From a virus: a DNA stretch of 64,000 nt. A model generated the notes under the pieces. It did no database searches. It had not been told where the DNA came from and was given only the letters and a program-made list of their open reading frames with translations. Positions 25,627-34,070 of this stretch are shown here, piece after piece. How positions within the stretch are numbered: position 1 is the stretch's first letter; the number at the start of each line of letters is the position of its first letter. Made by a program: the position numbers and the translations under genes. The stretch spans positions 1 to 64,000 of IMG/VR virus record IMGVR_UViG_3300036766_000670, one strand, 5' to 3'.

Positions 25627-28179
25627 ATGGCAGGCATAGCACCAGTGATCCCGTGGGAACCATGTAATATCCCAAGCGCAATTCAAGATGAACTTAACCG
25701 CCGTAAGGTTAATAGAAGTTTCGTATACATAGATGCTAATAAGGGCGGTTGGAGCGAAACGGGGGAAAATGCTGGAGATTGGAGAAAATATCGTGGCCCA
25801 ACAAGTCCTTGGGTGAGATTTTGCTCAAATGGAATGGGACGGGAATTTGAAACAAATGCTGATGGAAGTTTCAGATTGAAGAATGGAAAACGCATTCCAC
25901 TCAGTAAAATAAAACCCGGATTTGTTTTATTCGGAGGGAAAACATTCTACAGTGGATATGGTTTTAACAATGTTAATTCAAGTCCTGATAGTATCATAGG
26001 ATATTTGCCAGACGGAATCCATACTCACACTATTTCAAATGATCTTCAAACCAGTAATTATCCGATTCACGTTCCTCCTCCTGAGATTGAAAAAATAAAT
26101 GTAATCATTCAAAAGGAGTTATATCGTAAAGCCACGGTGGATTGGATTTGTTTTTCCAAGGCACAATTGGAATATATGACTCCATATTTTCTTGTTCCCG
26201 GAATTTCTTGTATTTTGGAATGGGGATGGAACAACTTTGATTCAAATGCTCTGCTTAATTTGGATAATCCAGATGAACTAAAGGTATATAATAACAATCC
26301 TTATCCCTTGTATAATGATCATATTATCAAGGCAAAGGGAAATTATGATGTTATTTTTGGAAGAGTGACAAATTTTGAATGGGCTATCGAAGGAACTAGG
26401 ATTAGATGCAAAACTGAGATTACATCTCAAGACCGTATTTATTCTGGTGTAGTGGTAGATTCTACGTCTGTTACTTTGATTGATGATGCTAAAAAGGAAG
26501 AAGTAGGAATCAAGCCCGAAAATAATTTACAACAGTTTATTGAGAAGTATCTGCCTTCATTTAAAACCGTTGGAACTAAGAGTGGTTCTGATATATTCAC
26601 TATACACGAAATATACGATGTTCTTAAATATATAAGTGCCAATCATCCGAATAACTGGAGAGAGTATGCATATGGAGTGTTTTATGGACGTGATAAGCAA
26701 GATATAAAACATGTAGCGGCAGATACAGATCGAAATCTTAAAGAGGACTTCGATCATGATGGAGATATGAAGGAACTTTGGATAAATTTTGGATTGGTGG
26801 TTGAAATCGTAAACTATCATGTCTCAAAAATGAAAAGTTTCAAAAAAGCAGAAATATTTCGCATAGACATTGATGATGTTGTTATTACTGGTCATCCAAA
26901 TTTAATTTCTGGTGATGGTAAAGTATTGCTTATTCCAAATGCCGAAGCCCCGAAATATTTCAAGGGAAGGTTTAGTAAATTCGATCCAACCGCTAAAGGA
27001 AACATAGATTATAAGGTGATGAGCACTGCTACAAATCCTCTCATATCTCTTACTAACCGAGACGATGCCAAAGCAAGTAAAACTATTGCCGATTATAGAT
27101 TGGCTGTGGTGTGTGGGCAGGGTCTTAATGCTTATCGTGATGATTTGAATATTCTTATAAATCGAATCCGCATCGAAAAATGTGGGTCTAATAGTTCTAC
27201 AAGTTTATCGTATCCGTTTGAGTTTCCGTTTCTTTTTGATAGAAATCCGGAGATAGAAGGATCGAATGGAAAAAAATATCCCGCAAGATACTCTGGATAC
27301 CTTAAAAATCTATACGTCAATATTGGTTTTCTACAGGAGACAGTAAAAGATTCTAAAACTTACATTCAGTTTATTGAAAAAATTTTGAATGGAATCAGTA
27401 GTGCGGCGGGAGGATTTTGGGATTTTCGTATAGTCGGAGGAACTGGAAAAGCAGGGCAGTCAAAAAATAAACCAGCAACTCTCAAGATTGTAGATTACAA
27501 ATTTGTAAATACATTAAATTCTGGTGCCCCATTCACATTCGACTACTTTGATGCAGATAGCTTGTTGCTCGGGCTTAATTTCAAACCTACGTTGAGCAAT
27601 GCCCAGGCAATTCGTACAATATATGCCCAGACTAACAACCCAGATTCAAAAACAGTTATTACTAATGGAGATAATGAACTTTTGGATTATCATTTTAGAG
27701 ATCGTTTAATTAAAGATGATAATATAAAAGAAAATGAAAATTCTCCGTCTCCAAAAGCTCCAAATAACGAATTTCTTGAAACTATGCGTGAATTACAGCA
27801 ACTTTCTGGTACGGACGCTATGTATCAGATGACAAATAGGTTTGAAGGTAAAATTATTATTCGGCGTTTGGTACTTCCTGCATCCAATGTCTTAAGTCTT
27901 TTGCTTGATGATGGAGATGAAGAAAACAATCCAAAATATAGCGGGATTATGCCTGGTATTCAAGCAACTTTTACTATTCAGGGTATTGGTGGGTTAAGAA
28001 CATTTATGATGTTTCTTGTTCGTAATTTGCCGGAGCCATATTCTGAGAAAAACATCGTATTCCGTATCGTAGATGTTCAAGAGGCCATTGAATCTGGAAA
28101 ATGGATTACAACCATCACAGCGGGTCTTGTTCCTCTTCGAGGATATATTAAAGAGCGACTAGGTATTCCCAACATTTAA
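25627..28179 (+). CDS. Baseplate hub-like structural protein
   Basis: This 850-residue protein closes the tail gene cluster. A recognisable segment is RKATVDWICFSKAQLEYMTPYFLVPG followed by CILEWGWNNFD (around 155-200), seen in large tail proteins of T4-like phages from environmental sets. The C-terminal part (GKIIIRRLVLPASNVLSLLLDDG, then GIMPGIQATFTIQGIGGLRTF) is compatible with a hub-type beta domain. By position after LysM it would be the central hub, but at 850 residues it is about twice the length of T4 gp27. Assignment is by context and pattern only. Confidence 0.55.
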   Translation: MAGIAPVIPWEPCNIPSAIQDELNRRKVNRSFVYIDANKGGWSETGENAGDWRKYRGPTSPWVRFCSNGMGREFETNADGSFRLKNGKRIPLSKIKPGFVLFGGKTFYSGYGFNNVNSSPDSIIGYLPDGIHTHTISNDLQTSNYPIHVPPPEIEKINVIIQKELYRKATVDWICFSKAQLEYMTPYFLVPGISCILEWGWNNFDSNALLNLDNPDELKVYNNNPYPLYNDHIIKAKGNYDVIFGRVTNFEWAIEGTRIRCKTEITSQDRIYSGVVVDSTSVTLIDDAKKEEVGIKPENNLQQFIEKYLPSFKTVGTKSGSDIFTIHEIYDVLKYISANHPNNWREYAYGVFYGRDKQDIKHVAADTDRNLKEDFDHDGDMKELWINFGLVVEIVNYHVSKMKSFKKAEIFRIDIDDVVITGHPNLISGDGKVLLIPNAEAPKYFKGRFSKFDPTAKGNIDYKVMSTATNPLISLTNRDDAKASKTIADYRLAVVCGQGLNAYRDDLNILINRIRIEKCGSNSSTSLSYPFEFPFLFDRNPEIEGSNGKKYPARYSGYLKNLYVNIGFLQETVKDSKTYIQFIEKILNGISSAAGGFWDFRIVGGTGKAGQSKNKPATLKIVDYKFVNTLNSGAPFTFDYFDADSLLLGLNFKPTLSNAQAIRTIYAQTNNPDSKTVITNGDNELLDYHFRDRLIKDDNIKENENSPSPKAPNNEFLETMRELQQLSGTDAMYQMTNRFEGKIIIRRLVLPASNVLSLLLDDGDEENNPKYSGIMPGIQATFTIQGIGGLRTFMMFLVRNLPEPYSEKNIVFRIVDVQEAIESGKWITTITAGLVPLRGYIKERLGIPNI

Positions 28180-28185
28180 AACAAA

Positions 28186-28214
28186 TTGACTTCTGATCTA
28201 AATGCTGGTATTGT
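28186..28214 (+). promoter_or_regulatory. Sigma70-type promoter for DNA polymerase
   Basis: TTGACT (28186-28191), a 17-nt spacer and TATTGT (28209-28214) lie directly before the polymerase gene. The -10 box ends 9 nt before the ATG at 28224, predicting a leader of only about 3 nt. It marks the change from late tail genes to replication genes. Confidence 0.6.
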
Positions 28215-28223
28215 GATCGGCTG

Positions 28224-29573
28224 ATGATTGAGACAGAATCAGACTTAAACCGATTCAAGCTGGAAAATCTTGAATGTGAATGGATTGTACATATAATTCC
28301 TGTTGAGGAAGGTGTACATCCTGTGATCAATAAACCGTGCATTCTTTTTATCCGAAATACTTCTACTGGAAAAACTTACTACTATTCATTTAATCATCCC
28401 GATTCTATTTCTCAGGTGACAGATTCTTATTTTATTAAAGAATGTCTCCTGAATATGGATGATGTGAAGTGGGTGCTTGATATGAAGTCATTTTCTCAGA
28501 TACTCCGCCTTTCAAACATGTTCGATATTAATCTCTGTAATTTTTTTAAGCACGGTGAAACTATAGATTTTATGGAGTTTGAAACGCCTGCTCATAATCT
28601 TGTTCGTAGAAATTGTGGTAGTATCAAACAAATCAATAAAGCAATTTCTTTGATGAAACATAAAGAAGCTTTTGATGATATGTGTGAATATGTTGAAAAG
28701 TTGATTGAAGGATTCCCGGCAAATGACTCATTTATAAAGGTTAATGATATTATCATTGGAACTCTTAGGGATATTGAATCAAATGGTATCCATGTTGATC
28801 GAAAGAAATTCATTCAATATTTTAAGGTTGACCCCGGTCCTTCTGAAATGGTTTATAGTCAGTACAATATCTATACAGCTACAGGAAGGCCAAGTAATCA
28901 CTTTGGCGGGGTGAATTATGCTGCACTGAATCATACTGATGGTTCCCGTTCCGCCTTTGTTTCAAGATATGGCAAAGATGGTAGAATGGTCGTGGTAGAT
29001 TATACGACATTTCATCCTCGTATTGTTTCTAAACTGACAAACTATGATATTCCCATAGAAATTGATATTTACGAGTATCTCGCCAAGTTATATTTTCAGA
29101 AAAAAGAAGTTGATGAGACGGATATAAAAAACGCCAAACAACTCACGTTCAGGCAATTCTATGGCGGTGTTGAAAAAGAATATGAACACATTAAATATCT
29201 TGCCAACCTGAAATCTTATATTGATAAACAATGGAAATTTTTCCAAGAAAAAGGGTATGTCTTGACTCCATTTTTCAAGAGGGCAATTTCTCATATTCCC
29301 GACCCCAATCCTCCCAAAGTGTTTAATTATATCCTTCAAGCTGCCGAAGGTGAAATTGCTATACCAAGAATTCAAACAGTATTGAGATATTTGGAAGGTA
29401 AGAAAACCAAGATAATACTTTATACTTATGATGCAGTACTGCTTGATTTTCACAGGGATGATGGATTTCCGGTTTTGAATACAATTCGTCAAATAATGAG
29501 TTTCAATAATGTCTTTCCAGTGAAAACTTACCTTGGGAATTCATATCACGATGTAAAACTTATCGATATCTAA
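28224..29573 (+). CDS. Family A DNA polymerase, compact form
   Basis: This 449-residue protein carries the family A polymerase core. TATGRPS (218-224) and NYAALNH, motif A VVVDYTTFHPR (256-266, catalytic D259), motif B KQLTFRQFYGG (K305, F309, Y313, G314) and motif C LYTYDAVLLDF (399-409, catalytic D403) are all present. Motif C reads Y-D-A where most family members have H-D-E. The N-terminal 200 residues look like a shrunken 3'-5' exonuclease domain without clear DxE metal ligands. It is far shorter than Pol I. No separate exonuclease gene is seen in this window apart from the FEN-type one at 34067. Confidence 0.85.
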   Translation: MIETESDLNRFKLENLECEWIVHIIPVEEGVHPVINKPCILFIRNTSTGKTYYYSFNHPDSISQVTDSYFIKECLLNMDDVKWVLDMKSFSQILRLSNMFDINLCNFFKHGETIDFMEFETPAHNLVRRNCGSIKQINKAISLMKHKEAFDDMCEYVEKLIEGFPANDSFIKVNDIIIGTLRDIESNGIHVDRKKFIQYFKVDPGPSEMVYSQYNIYTATGRPSNHFGGVNYAALNHTDGSRSAFVSRYGKDGRMVVVDYTTFHPRIVSKLTNYDIPIEIDIYEYLAKLYFQKKEVDETDIKNAKQLTFRQFYGGVEKEYEHIKYLANLKSYIDKQWKFFQEKGYVLTPFFKRAISHIPDPNPPKVFNYILQAAEGEIAIPRIQTVLRYLEGKKTKIILYTYDAVLLDFHRDDGFPVLNTIRQIMSFNNVFPVKTYLGNSYHDVKLIDI

Positions 29574-29600
29574 AATATTGTGTTTTGATTATCCTTTAGA

Positions 29601-29608
29601 TATTTATA
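29601..29608 (+). promoter_or_regulatory. Late-type octamer TATTTATA
   Basis: The octamer ends 11 nt before ATG 29620; AAAGGAT between them can serve as ribosome binding site. It supports the ATG over an upstream TTG at 29578. Confidence 0.45.
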
Positions 29609-29619
29609 ATCCAAAGGAT

Positions 29620-30369
29620 ATGAGTAACGTTGTTGACCGAGTATTTGCCGAAGTCTGCCTAGACGAAAGAGTTTCAGACGGCATATTCCAAATGGAAAAT
29701 GAAGAGCATATGAATGCTCTTCGTGACTATTTTGTTAAAAAAGGCATTCCTCAGGAAGCCGCCATCCAGGTGACTAATCGCATGGTTGAAGGCAAGTATC
29801 CAGAACGACAAGCTTATCGAACGGAAGATGGTATTTTAGTAACATGGCCTTCTCCACAACATAAGAAAAGGGCTATGGCTGAACATCCAGGTAAGTATGT
29901 TGAAGAAAACCCATTCCCCAAAAGACCATCGGAAAAAGAGCCTGAGAAAAGGGAACCTATCAGACGTGAACCGCCTCCTAAAGAAGAACCGAAAGATAAA
30001 GATAAAGATGAGGATGATAAATCTTTGCCAAGATCTGGTGGTAGCGTATTTGGTGGTGAAAAAATAACTCAAGGTGATAAAAAACTGGAAATAGAACCGC
30101 CTCGGGGCGAGGAAAAGCCAGAACCACCAGCCTCGGCTCCTCCAGTACCCACTATTGCACCAAGAACTCCAGAAAGAATTGCGGCAGAAAAAGAGGTTGT
30201 AAAGCAAATTCTCGGTACTGATAACAACGCACTCGCAAATATTACTGGCCCGCTGAAAGAAGAAAATAAAGAATTACTGCGTTATCAATTAAACGAATTA
30301 TATAAAAAAGCGGACGCATTGGGGTTTAAGGAAGCTGTCACATTTTTGACTCCTTATGTAAAGCCTTAA
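29620..30369 (+). CDS. Hypothetical virion-type protein with charged linker
   Basis: This 249-residue protein has a conserved-looking N-terminal domain (residues 1-105) with CLDERVSDGIFQMENEEHMNAL and KKGIPQEAAIQVTNRMVEGKYPERQAYR. A long Lys/Glu/Pro-rich linker follows (about 105-190), then a small helical C-terminal domain (about 195-249). ATG 29620 was chosen because of the ribosome binding site and the late-type octamer. It stands among replication genes but has late signals. Function unknown. Confidence 0.65.
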   Translation: MSNVVDRVFAEVCLDERVSDGIFQMENEEHMNALRDYFVKKGIPQEAAIQVTNRMVEGKYPERQAYRTEDGILVTWPSPQHKKRAMAEHPGKYVEENPFPKRPSEKEPEKREPIRREPPPKEEPKDKDKDEDDKSLPRSGGSVFGGEKITQGDKKLEIEPPRGEEKPEPPASAPPVPTIAPRTPERIAAEKEVVKQILGTDNNALANITGPLKEENKELLRYQLNELYKKADALGFKEAVTFLTPYVKP

Positions 30370-30398
30370 AATTTGTTATACCATTTTGTTTCAAACTT

Positions 30399-30797
30399 AT
30401 GCAAGACCTAGACAACCGCCAATTGCTGTGTACTTTCTCAAACAATAAAGATTTTCAAACAATCGCCGAGGAAATCAAAAAGTTTTATGAAGTATACAGC
30501 AATCGAATTTTCGCATTTTCCAATATTAAGAACCCCAGAGAAGTTTATTTGACTTATAATGTTCTTAATATGAAAAAAGATACCCCCAAGTTTTCAAATA
30601 CCATTCTTATTCATCGTAAAAAACAAACCAATACGCTTTATACTTTAAATGCAATGAATCGTCTTATCGAAGAAGAAAATGGAAAAGCAGACAATACTTA
30701 CATTGTGAATTGGTCACTCTATTCCAACTCTTTAATCATCACGGGGGGCGTTTCAATTCGCATAATTCCTCTGAAAATTTTAAGTATTTTGGACTGA
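30399..30797 (+). CDS. Hypothetical protein
   Basis: This 132-residue protein has a mixed alpha/beta pattern with no recognised motif. The N-terminus contains NRQLLCTFSNNKDFQTIAEEI. It lies between a virion-type gene and a small regulatory-looking gene and keeps the direction of the replication cluster. No membrane segment or zinc motif is seen. Confidence 0.6.
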   Translation: MQDLDNRQLLCTFSNNKDFQTIAEEIKKFYEVYSNRIFAFSNIKNPREVYLTYNVLNMKKDTPKFSNTILIHRKKQTNTLYTLNAMNRLIEEENGKADNTYIVNWSLYSNSLIITGGVSIRIIPLKILSILD

Positions 30798-30870
30798 AAA
30801 CAAAAAGTAATAAAAAAAATATTTTTTGTTTTTTTCGTTACTATGTATAGTGGAAGAAAGATTATATATT

Positions 30871-31335
30871 ATGAAAAAAGCAAAAAATGAAAAGCGGGTC
30901 ATCAATATTCCCAAGGGACAATTTGATGAAATTAAGGATTACTGTGATAGAAATTCTTTGGACATGGTAAAGTGGATAGTAAAAAATTCTTTGGAAAAAA
31001 CAACTAAAAAAATTCCAGAGGGTATGCTTACTGTCAAGGAATTGGAAATTATAAGAAAAACTGCTACCTTTAGTTGTCCCGATAACTGGTTGGAAATGGT
31101 ATTGAAGGAGATAGGCAGCAGATTAGTAGATAGTGTCTCGGCAAATTCAAATCAAAGAGAAATTAACTGGGGGCCAGTTATAGACGTTGTAAATACATAT
31201 GGAAGATGGGTACAATTGATTTTAACAGAAGAACAAGTAAAAACTGTTGCGAGAGAGTTGAAATCCCGTGGATTTAATTTATCTGTAAATCCAGACGGAT
31301 ATACAGTTCCGCATAAGTATAAAATAGTTTGGTAA
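30871..31335 (+). CDS. Hypothetical protein, possible small DNA/RNA-binding regulator
   Basis: This 154-residue protein starts at ATG 30871 behind GGAAGAAAG; an upstream TTG at 30826 lies in an A/T tract and is less likely. The N-terminus KNEKRVINIPKGQFDEIKDYCDRNSLDMVKWI recalls ribbon-helix-helix-type segments (a strand followed by two helices), but this is only a resemblance. The C-terminal part (LILTEEQVKTVARELKSRGFNL) is helical. It sits before the SSB gene. Regulation of replication genes is conceivable but unproven. Confidence 0.6.
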   Translation: MKKAKNEKRVINIPKGQFDEIKDYCDRNSLDMVKWIVKNSLEKTTKKIPEGMLTVKELEIIRKTATFSCPDNWLEMVLKEIGSRLVDSVSANSNQREINWGPVIDVVNTYGRWVQLILTEEQVKTVARELKSRGFNLSVNPDGYTVPHKYKIVW

Positions 31336-31386
31336 AAAAATTCTTAAAGGTCGACTTAAAATAACACTTTTTTTATCTAAAATAAG

Positions 31387-31415
31387 TTGCAGAGTGACTT
31401 TTTGTAGTGTAGAAT
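31387..31415 (+). promoter_or_regulatory. Sigma70-type promoter for the SSB gene
   Basis: TTGCAG (31387-31392), a 17-nt spacer and TAGAAT (31410-31415) lie in the 170-nt intergenic region before the gp32-like gene. It predicts a leader of about 83 nt, long compared with other promoters here, in which regulation such as autogenous control of gp32 could act. Confidence 0.5.
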
Positions 31416-31505
31416 GCTATTTATTGAGGTAATAAAGTTCAAGACTTGATCCACCGATTAACGATTGAATTGATTACCTAGTTAACACTTAACCAATTAA
31501 ATAAT

Positions 31506-32357
31506 ATGGCAATAAATGTACAAAAACTCGCCGCCCGACTTAAGGAATTTGAGGATGGGCAGAAAGCTTCCGAATTCGCAAAACTTCTATGGAAACCCAA
31601 AGAAGGTATGCAAACAGTCAGGATTGTTCCTTACAAATTCAATCCGGATTCACCTTTTGTAGAACTTAAATTTTATTACAATTTAGGTGGAAAACATTAT
31701 CTCGCTCCATGTACCTTTGGCAAGCCAGATCCAATCCTTGAAGTGATTGAAACGTTGCGTGCCAGTGGCAGCAACGAGGAAAAAGAAATCGCCGCAAAGT
31801 TGGCTCCAACTTCTCGCACCTACGCACCAGTCATTGTTCGTAAGGAAGAAGAACTAGGGGTAAGATTTTGGGGCTTTGGTATTCAAGTTTATAAGCAGCT
31901 ATTAAAGCTGATTACAAATCCCAAATATGGTGATATTACTTCTTGGACAGAAGGAAGAGACATTGATGTAGAGTTTCACAAAGTAAGCAATAAAAAGAAT
32001 GTGAAAACTGGTCAATCTTTCCCTGAAACTACCATCATCTGTGATCCTAATATCACTCCTGTAGTCGATCCAACCCGTCATGACTTAATAGAAAAATTGA
32101 AGGATCAAACCGATATCCTCAAGATTTTCCCATTGAAGTCTTATGATGAACTCAAGGAAGCCGTTGATAAATGGCTTCATCCAGAAGAGACCGCCGAAGA
32201 GGTCGAAACAGCCGCCGAATCTGTTGCTTCCGCAGCCGTGTCTGTAACAGAAACACCCGCTGCTGCAACTCTGCCCACAACGACATCGGCCACAGTACCA
32301 GCAGGAGAAGCTCTTGCCAATGAATTTGACAAATTCTTTGAAACTACTAAACAATAA
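31506..32357 (+). CDS. Single-stranded DNA-binding protein (T4 gp32-like)
   Basis: This 283-residue protein matches gp32-type SSBs of T4-like phages. The N-terminus (VQKLAARLKEFEDGQ) is the basic cooperativity arm. The OB-fold core begins with TVRIVPYKFNPDSPFVELKFYYNLGGKHYLAP and includes YAPVIVRKEEELGVRFWGFG. The zinc-binding Cys cluster of T4 gp32 is absent; only isolated cysteines are seen. The C-terminus is Ala/Thr/Glu-rich and ends in FDKFFETTKQ, an acidic-aromatic tail suited for contacting partner replication proteins. It lies directly before uvsX. Confidence 0.85.
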   Translation: MAINVQKLAARLKEFEDGQKASEFAKLLWKPKEGMQTVRIVPYKFNPDSPFVELKFYYNLGGKHYLAPCTFGKPDPILEVIETLRASGSNEEKEIAAKLAPTSRTYAPVIVRKEEELGVRFWGFGIQVYKQLLKLITNPKYGDITSWTEGRDIDVEFHKVSNKKNVKTGQSFPETTIICDPNITPVVDPTRHDLIEKLKDQTDILKIFPLKSYDELKEAVDKWLHPEETAEEVETAAESVASAAVSVTETPAAATLPTTTSATVPAGEALANEFDKFFETTKQ

Positions 32358-32378
32358 ACTGATAGCGGATAGTTAAAA

Positions 32379-32421
32379 TAACTTGAGGATGGTAGTGTTT
32401 TATATTATCATCCTCAAGTTA
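32379..32421 (+). terminator. 13-bp hairpin between SSB and uvsX genes
   Basis: A perfect 13-bp inverted repeat (32379-32391 with 32409-32421) encloses a 17-nt A/T-rich loop. No T-run follows, so it is not a classical terminator; it may limit read-through, stabilise the SSB mRNA 3' end or bind a protein. Confidence 0.5.
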
Positions 32422-32447
32422 CATAATTCAGCGGGAAGGATAATTCT

Positions 32448-33626
32448 ATGGCCCCAGCAAAAAAGGTGTCAAGCAAGCATGTTGAGTCAGATGCTAATGT
32501 CGAACGTGATGAATTAGCTCTATTTTTACAGAAAGAACTTAACAAATCTAATAAAGATGGAAGCAAAGTTTCGTATTTTCTGGATGAAAATGATAATCCA
32601 TCACAAATTACAGAATGGGTATCAACTGGATCAACACTATTAGATTTGGCGGTTTCTAATATACCCCACGGAGGGTTGCCTGTCGGTCGAATGGTTGAAT
32701 TAAGTGGCTTGGAGAGCACGGGTAAATCACTCATTTGTGCCCAAATTATTGCGGAGACGCAGCGTCAAGGCGGTCTATCAGTTTTCTTCGACTCAGAGTT
32801 TTCGGTGGATAAAAATTTTTGGGTCGCTCTCGGTATTAATGTCAAAAATGTTAATTATGTTCCATTTACTACTCTCGAAGAGTTTTTTAATAAATTTGAA
32901 TTATGTATTGGAGCATTTCGCAAAAAATGTCCTGATAGACTTCTTACAATTTTAGTTGATTCGGTGACTCAAGCATCCGTTGAAAAAGAAATGGAAAGTG
33001 AACACGGAATTGATGGATATAATACTGGCAGAGCGATTGTTATTAGTAAGGCCATGCGTAAATGCACTGGTCTGATTGCCCGACAAAGAATTCTTCCAGT
33101 ATTTACAAATCAAGTCCGTTATAATATGAATGCTGGCCCATTTGGTGATAAATGGATTGTTCCTGGCGGTAAAGCTTTGCCGTTCGCTTGTTCAATTCGT
33201 ATTCGTTTTGCCAATCTTGGAAAACTTACTAAGAATGATGAAGTTATTGGAATGAAGTGCCAAGCCCAAGTCATCAAAAATCGTTGCGGCCCGTGTTATA
33301 GAACAGCGGCATTTGAAGTTCATTATGATAGCGGTATTCAAGATCTTACAAGTTGGCTTCAATTCATGAAGAAATATGGCATTATCACGGGTGATGGTCA
33401 TGGTTATGAATATAAACTCCCCTCAGGAGAAAAACTTGAATTCAACACTCCAAAGTTTGTTGAACTTATGAATACAGATGCGGCTTTGAAGGAAGAAATC
33501 TATATGGCTATTTGCGATAAATATATTATGCAATATCGTAACCCAAATAGTAAAATTGTTGAGGATGTTGTAGAAACAAACACGGAAAACGATGACATTA
33601 CAAAAAATGCAGTAAAAGAGGAATAA
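32448..33626 (+). CDS. uvsX: RecA-like recombinase UvsX
   Basis: This 392-residue protein is a RecA/UvsX-type ATPase that pairs homologous strands in phage recombination and repair. Walker A is GLESTGKS (87-94) and Walker B LLTILVDS (165-172); GGLPVGRMVEL precedes the P-loop, as is typical. FTNQVRYNMNAGPFG and the PGGKALPFACSIRIR segment correspond to loop 2 and the following core strand of UvsX proteins. The C-terminus is acidic (ETNTENDDITKNAVKEE). It forms a unit with the SSB gene upstream and the FEN gene downstream. Confidence 0.93.
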   Translation: MAPAKKVSSKHVESDANVERDELALFLQKELNKSNKDGSKVSYFLDENDNPSQITEWVSTGSTLLDLAVSNIPHGGLPVGRMVELSGLESTGKSLICAQIIAETQRQGGLSVFFDSEFSVDKNFWVALGINVKNVNYVPFTTLEEFFNKFELCIGAFRKKCPDRLLTILVDSVTQASVEKEMESEHGIDGYNTGRAIVISKAMRKCTGLIARQRILPVFTNQVRYNMNAGPFGDKWIVPGGKALPFACSIRIRFANLGKLTKNDEVIGMKCQAQVIKNRCGPCYRTAAFEVHYDSGIQDLTSWLQFMKKYGIITGDGHGYEYKLPSGEKLEFNTPKFVELMNTDAALKEEIYMAICDKYIMQYRNPNSKIVEDVVETNTENDDITKNAVKEE

Positions 33627-33630
33627 AATT

Positions 33631-33813
33631 ATGAAAAGAGTTTACAAACCAAAAGTTTGTATAGACAATGATTACGTTTCATTACCTATTGTAAATACTG
33701 ATAATGCTACAATAAAACTTTGGAATGTTGAAAAAGATAATTTTGTTACTATCACATTCGAAGTCGTTGAAGCACTGTATAAATTAATTCAGAAAAAGAA
33801 AGATAAATTGTGA
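33631..33813 (+). CDS. Small hypothetical protein
   Basis: This 60-residue protein begins five bases after uvsX and its end overlaps the next start codon (GTG 33810). It is a mixed beta/alpha protein with no recognised motif. Tight packing suggests it is translated with its neighbours. Confidence 0.5.
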   Translation: MKRVYKPKVCIDNDYVSLPIVNTDNATIKLWNVEKDNFVTITFEVVEALYKLIQKKKDKL

Positions 33814-34070
33814 AAAAAGTAAATTTAACACAAATAATTGATGCTCAAATATGGGCCAAAGAATGGCTTAAAATAATCAAAAAGCATCCAAATATTCCGA
33901 CAGACGAAGGTACAATGATTAGTTGGTTTGCCAACGCAATCATGGCGGGGTATGATGAAGCAAATAAAAGATGCAAATGTGATCCATATGCAAAAGAATG
34001 TTGTGATATTTGTACAGGATATACTAACGCAAAAGTACATGGGAAACTAAAAGATAAAGTTGGAGCATGA
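33810..34070 (+). CDS. Small Cys-rich hypothetical protein (GTG start)
   Basis: This 86-residue protein starts with GTG overlapping the previous stop and ends with a TGA overlapping the ATG of the nuclease gene. It contains SWFANAIMAGYDEANKRCKC followed by CCDIC; the four to five Cys could bind a metal. The first part recalls a common short phage protein family with a W-F-A-N-A-I-M-A-G-Y-D motif, whose function I do not know. Confidence 0.6.
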   Translation: MKKVNLTQIIDAQIWAKEWLKIIKKHPNIPTDEGTMISWFANAIMAGYDEANKRCKCDPYAKECCDICTGYTNAKVHGKLKDKVGA

